Shown: one piece after another, positions 7,801-9,153 of the stretch
Layout of the letters: each line of letters opens with the position of its first letter
Numbering within the stretch: the stretch's first letter is position 1
Source: Bacteroidota bacterium
Lineage (GTDB): Bacteria; Bacteroidota; Bacteroidia; NS11-12g; UBA955
DNA length: 9,153 bases
Direction: 5' to 3'
Assembly (NCBI GenBank): GCA_027488495.1
Contig: JAIYBO010000168.1
Location: forward strand, 1-9,153
Program-made: the position numbers and the translations under genes
Notes under the pieces: generated by a model
Told to the model about the DNA's origin: nothing
Seen by the model: the letters and a program-made list of their open reading frames with translations, nothing else
The model's database searches: none

Positions 7801-8043
7801 CAGTAGCAAATACAAATGGATGTCGCCGTTGCGAATGTCGCACCCCACCAATGGCAAAATGTGCTTGCAGCCCCGCGACGCCTTTAAGAAATTGCTCACC
7901 CCAGAAACATTGTTGATGTCGGCCAGCAATATGGGGACTTTGAATCGCATCGACATTCCCTCGGATTCACAGCGGTGAACAATTTCTTCGGGCGACATTA
8001 AGCCATAGCGCAAACTGAAATAGGAGTGAAAGTGAACGATCAT
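4882..8043 (-). CDS. dnaE: DNA polymerase III alpha subunit, short second-copy (DnaE2/ImuC-like) type
   Basis: This is a C-family DNA polymerase of 1053 aa, shorter than a usual replicative alpha subunit (about 1160 aa or more). Order: a PHP domain from the N-terminus (HFH at 4-6, but LADINN at 40-45 replaces the usual TDH, so metal binding is degenerate); polymerase motif GRGSGANS at 319-326; catalytic Asp361 and Asp363 in PPDFDLDF; the third Asp546 in AKFDILSQRG; FAKGHSASYA near 742-751; and an OB fold at about 966-1040. The protein stops soon after the OB fold, so the tau-binding region seems absent, as in the DnaE2/ImuC group. Such second copies usually serve damage-induced translesion synthesis, often beside a Y-family polymerase and a LexA-like repressor; neither is visible here. 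An in-frame TAA at 8056-8058 fixes the ATG at 8043 as the first start. Codons 197-239 carry three strong hairpins, and residues 431-480 are a low-complexity linker. Family is certain; subgroup is inferred. Confidence 0.93.
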   Translation of the reverse strand: MIVHFHSYFSLRYGLMSPEEIVHRCESEGMSMRFKVPILLADINNVSGVSNFLKASRGCKHILPLVGCDIRNGDIHLYLLLSESQEGFAQMNAFLSDHLMQATPFPLRAPELEGVKVIYPGDVLISIGDGHSTTDEGDRAMWGVHWGVLERLRLRKAPIHKHRLLAIHTVTVRDSIDFETHRLLRCIDHSCLLTKLPSNATAMPWHCWIPLRQIFSKFVAADYLLSQALAFAEGCAWTFQWNHPQNKNTFTGNTDQDFRMLRELATKGLHDRYPQYTFSTTQRLEKEMQMIYQLGFTTYFLINWDICRFAQENNFFYVGRGSGANSMVAYCLKITDVDPIDLDLYFERFINPHRSSPPDFDLDFSWQDRDHVTQYILNKYKDHGAALLATYSTFQTNAVVRELGKVFGLPKSEIDALLNKPSYYSQAAFQSHTQENNNVYAQPGIGHNIRNRTLGSKSNSTQTTTASSATQPSIEQNQSPTLYQELLKHAHRIHNLPNHLSIHVGGILIPEKHIHHYSATFLPPKGFPVVQFSMLEAEDLGIAKFDILSQRGLGHIKDAVTYIKQNQNTQVDIHQIHQFKSDERIQRLIVSGHTTGCFYVESPAMRQLLRKLKCSDYLTLVAASSVIRPGVARSGMMRTFIERHVQIEKRKEAHPVLWDLMPETYGIMVYQEDVIKVAHHFAGIGLGESDVLRRGMSGKFRSKEEFQKVKESFFVAAAQKGHKDTLIAEVWHQIESFAGYSFAKGHSASYAVESYQSLFLKAYYPLEFYTAVINNFGGFYRTEFYVHAARKSGANIQAPCINHSEGLTRIQEKTLWLGLGLIDGLEQKNMQKILQSREQNGPFIGLGDFKQRVEPGLEQLKILIQIGACRCWDKSRKALMWEAHALYAGKKITHQTEKLFIEPTKEYQLPNLEDSWLEIAHDERNLLGFSLTNPFYMIKDAPYPHCPNMPHLSKMRGKHFSTMKNKGVVIEGYLVTVKPTKTSDGKEMNFGTWLDADGHYFDSIHFPPSLKAHPFHGRGVYRMWGYITEDFGVFNIEVSKMTKIPYQADPRFA
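6604..6753 (-). other. Low-complexity N/Q/S/T-rich linker inside DnaE (residues 431-480)
   Basis: This part of the polymerase is rich in Asn, Gln, Ser and Thr (for example SKSNSTQTTTASSATQPS). It lies between the catalytic PPDFDLDF motif and the conserved FPNHLSIH-like segment (here LPNHLSIHVGG, 496-506), on the palm-side connection. It reads as a flexible linker or expansion and carries no catalytic residue. The DNA is strongly G/T-rich on the plus strand here. Confidence 0.6.
7330..7370. repeat. Imperfect inverted repeat 1 inside dnaE
   Basis: The arms are TGTCCAGGCGC-A-GCCTTC (7330-7347) and GAAGGC-AA-GCGCCTGG-G-ACA (7351-7370) around the loop TGC. All bases pair except an A/AA internal mismatch and one bulged G, giving about 17 pairs. 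It codes for DnaE residues around 226-238. Confidence 0.85.
7377..7419. repeat. Imperfect inverted repeat 2 inside dnaE
   Basis: The arms AATCCGCTGCCACAAATTTT (7377-7396) and AAAATTTGGCGCAGCGGAAT (7400-7419) surround a GAA loop. Seventeen of 20 positions pair. It codes for DnaE residues around 209-222 and lies 6 nt from repeat 1. Confidence 0.88.
7420..7454. repeat. Perfect 16-bp inverted repeat 3 inside dnaE
   Basis: The arms CCAGCAATGCCACGGC (7420-7435) and GCCGTGGCATTGCTGG (7439-7454) are exact reverse complements around the 3-nt loop ATC. The repeat abuts repeat 2 with no spacer. It codes for DnaE residues around 197-208, in a stretch unusually rich in Trp, Cys and Met. There is no T-run after it, so it does not look like a terminator. 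Confidence 0.95.
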
Positions 8044-8073
8044 GACTGGTTTTGATTAAAAAAGTGACAAAAA

Positions 8074-8102
8074 ATCGTTAACAATATAGTCAAAAAGTAC
8101 TA
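8074..8102. promoter_or_regulatory. Pair of small dyads upstream of dnaE, possible operator
   Basis: Two symmetric motifs lie 31-59 nt upstream of the dnaE ATG in the AT-rich spacer. The first is ATCGTTAACAAT (8074-8085), a palindrome but for one base pair. The second is TAGT-N8-ACTA (8087-8102). A damage-inducible polymerase would be expected to carry a repressor site here, but I know of no firm LexA consensus for this phylum to compare with. The dnaE promoter itself is presumably in the same spacer; I see no convincing -33/-7 pair. Confidence 0.25.
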
Positions 8103-8105
8103 CAA

Positions 8106-8139
8106 TAAAAAAAGGCGCAGATCTCTGCGCCTTTTTTAT
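8106..8139 (-). terminator. Intrinsic terminator after the T9SS-sorted protein gene
   Basis: The stem GGCGCAGA (8114-8121) pairs exactly with TCTGCGCC (8124-8131) around a 2-nt loop. It is flanked by seven A on the left and six T on the right, so it could stop transcription in either direction. On the minus strand it lies about 57 nt after the stop at 8196 and separates that gene from dnaE. Confidence 0.88.
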
Positions 8140-8195
8140 TGGGATGGGTTGTTGAATTCGAACCACCCTTATCGCCCACTCAAGGGGTTGGAAAG

Positions 8196-9153
8196 TTATT
8201 CTTTGATGAACTTGCTGCTGCGGCCCATCGCATCGTTGATCCAGTATACACCCGCTGGCAATTCAGATACCTGAATTCTGGGCTGAGATTCACCGGATAC
8301 TTGGATTTGGCGAACAACAGATCCTTGGGCATTGTAAATGGTTAAGGTTGTGTTTGGGATCGCACCCAACTGGATCTCCAAGAAATCAGAGCAAGGGTTT
8401 GGCGAAATGCTGATGCCTTGTTTTTTGATGTCTTGGGTACTCAACAAGCCCAATGCCACCATGTTTGAGTTGATGCTCAAGGTGTTTCCGGTTGTGTCGC
8501 AAGCGGTTTGACCTTTGATGCCGATGTAGTAGCGATTTTTGCCACTGGGTGGGGTTAAGTCGCTGAAAGATTTCACGGTAGCAGCCACCGATGCAATGGC
8601 GGTAAACTTGCCAGAATTGTTGCTGCGATAAATGATGTATGTATTGAGTGGGTAAATGCCCACGTAATCAGACCAATTCAAATTGTTTTCGCCATTCACG
8701 CCCAAGTTGGCCGTTAAGTGCAATGTGGTGTGGGCGTAATATTTGGAATACTCCGCTTTGTTGTTGCAAGAGTCTATCGCATCGATGTAGTAGGTGAAGG
8801 GACGTTGTTTTGGGTTTACCTGGGTATCGAGGAAAGTCCCCGCGTTGGTAAGGTCTGCATCGCCAATGAGGTCAAATTCACCCGCGAAATTCGATTCTCT
8901 GTAGATGTTGTAATAGGCAATGCGCTTTCCAGGCGATACATTCCAAATGAGTTTGTTTCTGCCCGTGGCACTGTCAACAGTTACCATACACAAAGGTTCG
9001 ATACTTGGTGTGAGTACTGATACTTGAATGGTATTGGAAGTGATGCTACAACCCGTTGCAGAATCCAACGCATACACATTGATACCGCCCGAACCACCAA
9101 TTTTTATCTTCTTGGATTTGCTGTAATATGGATTCCAGAAAAAGCTGTTGTAG
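8196..9153 (-). CDS. Secreted protein with fibronectin-III-like repeats and T9SS C-terminal sorting domain (5' end beyond the window)
   Basis: This is the C-terminal 318 residues of a larger extracellular protein. The frame stays open to the right edge (first full codon at 9152), so the GTG at 9075-9077 is an internal Val, not a start. Two repeats resemble fibronectin type III domains, each with a Trp strand, a YxIYR strand and a late Tyr-rich strand: KLIWN...YYNIYRES...FTYYIDAIDSC and NNLNWS...YIIYRSNN...RYYIGIKGQTAC. The last 75 or so residues match the type IX secretion type A sorting domain, with ISISPNPCSDFLEI, a TIYNAQG strand, LPAGVYWI and a basic end SSKFIKE. Proteins with this tail cross the outer membrane by the Por system, and the tail is cut off. 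The ligand or enzyme activity lies outside the window. An intrinsic terminator follows at 8106-8139. Confidence 0.93.
   Translation of the reverse strand, partial: YNSFFWNPYYSKSKKIKIGGSGGINVYALDSATGCSITSNTIQVSVLTPSIEPLCMVTVDSATGRNKLIWNVSPGKRIAYYNIYRESNFAGEFDLIGDADLTNAGTFLDTQVNPKQRPFTYYIDAIDSCNNKAEYSKYYAHTTLHLTANLGVNGENNLNWSDYVGIYPLNTYIIYRSNNSGKFTAIASVAATVKSFSDLTPPSGKNRYYIGIKGQTACDTTGNTLSINSNMVALGLLSTQDIKKQGISISPNPCSDFLEIQLGAIPNTTLTIYNAQGSVVRQIQVSGESQPRIQVSELPAGVYWINDAMGRSSKFIKE

Noticed and set aside
9075..9077. GTG as the start of the T9SS-sorted protein
   Set aside because: The frame is open without a stop to the window edge and the upstream residues fit a continuing extracellular domain, so this is an internal Val codon.

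Overview
The window looks like a piece of a Bacteroidota (Bacteroidetes) chromosome. The best evidence is the gene at the right edge, whose product ends in a type IX secretion (Por) C-terminal sorting domain, which is essentially restricted to this phylum. A DUF6913-type protein sits between ligA and dapA. Start codons lack clear Shine-Dalgarno sequences, as is usual in the phylum. I cannot name a genus.

Layout. (1) Positions 1-4231, minus strand: a tight run of four genes, transcribed ligA (NAD-dependent DNA ligase) -> DUF6913-like protein -> dapA (lysine/peptidoglycan precursor synthesis) -> ruvB (Holliday junction helicase, cut by the window edge). Gaps are 12 nt, a 4-nt ATGA overlap, and 9 nt, so this is very probably one operon. 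(2) A 147-bp divergent spacer, 4232-4378. (3) Positions 4379-4885, plus strand: a SlyD-like FKBP-type prolyl isomerase with a His-rich tail. Its stop codon overlaps the stop of the next, convergent gene. (4) Positions 4882-8043, minus strand: a 1053-aa DNA polymerase III alpha subunit of the short, second-copy (DnaE2/ImuC-like) type, standing alone. (5) A 152-bp spacer, 8044-8195, with a strong intrinsic terminator and two small dyads upstream of the polymerase. (6) Positions 8196 to the right edge, minus strand: the C-terminal part of a secreted protein with two fibronectin-III-like repeats and the sorting domain.

Three of the genes (ruvB, ligA, dnaE) act in DNA replication, repair or recombination, so the window is rich in DNA-maintenance functions, though in two separate transcription units. 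I see no mobile element, CRISPR array, tRNA or rRNA.

The most unusual structure is inside the polymerase gene. Three hairpins stand back to back at 7330-7454, the last a perfect 16-bp inverted repeat with a 3-nt loop, and the reading frame runs through them without interruption. The strand composition of the gene also changes around this point. This could be a trace of palindrome-templated mutation, an in-frame palindromic element, or an RNA structure in the message.
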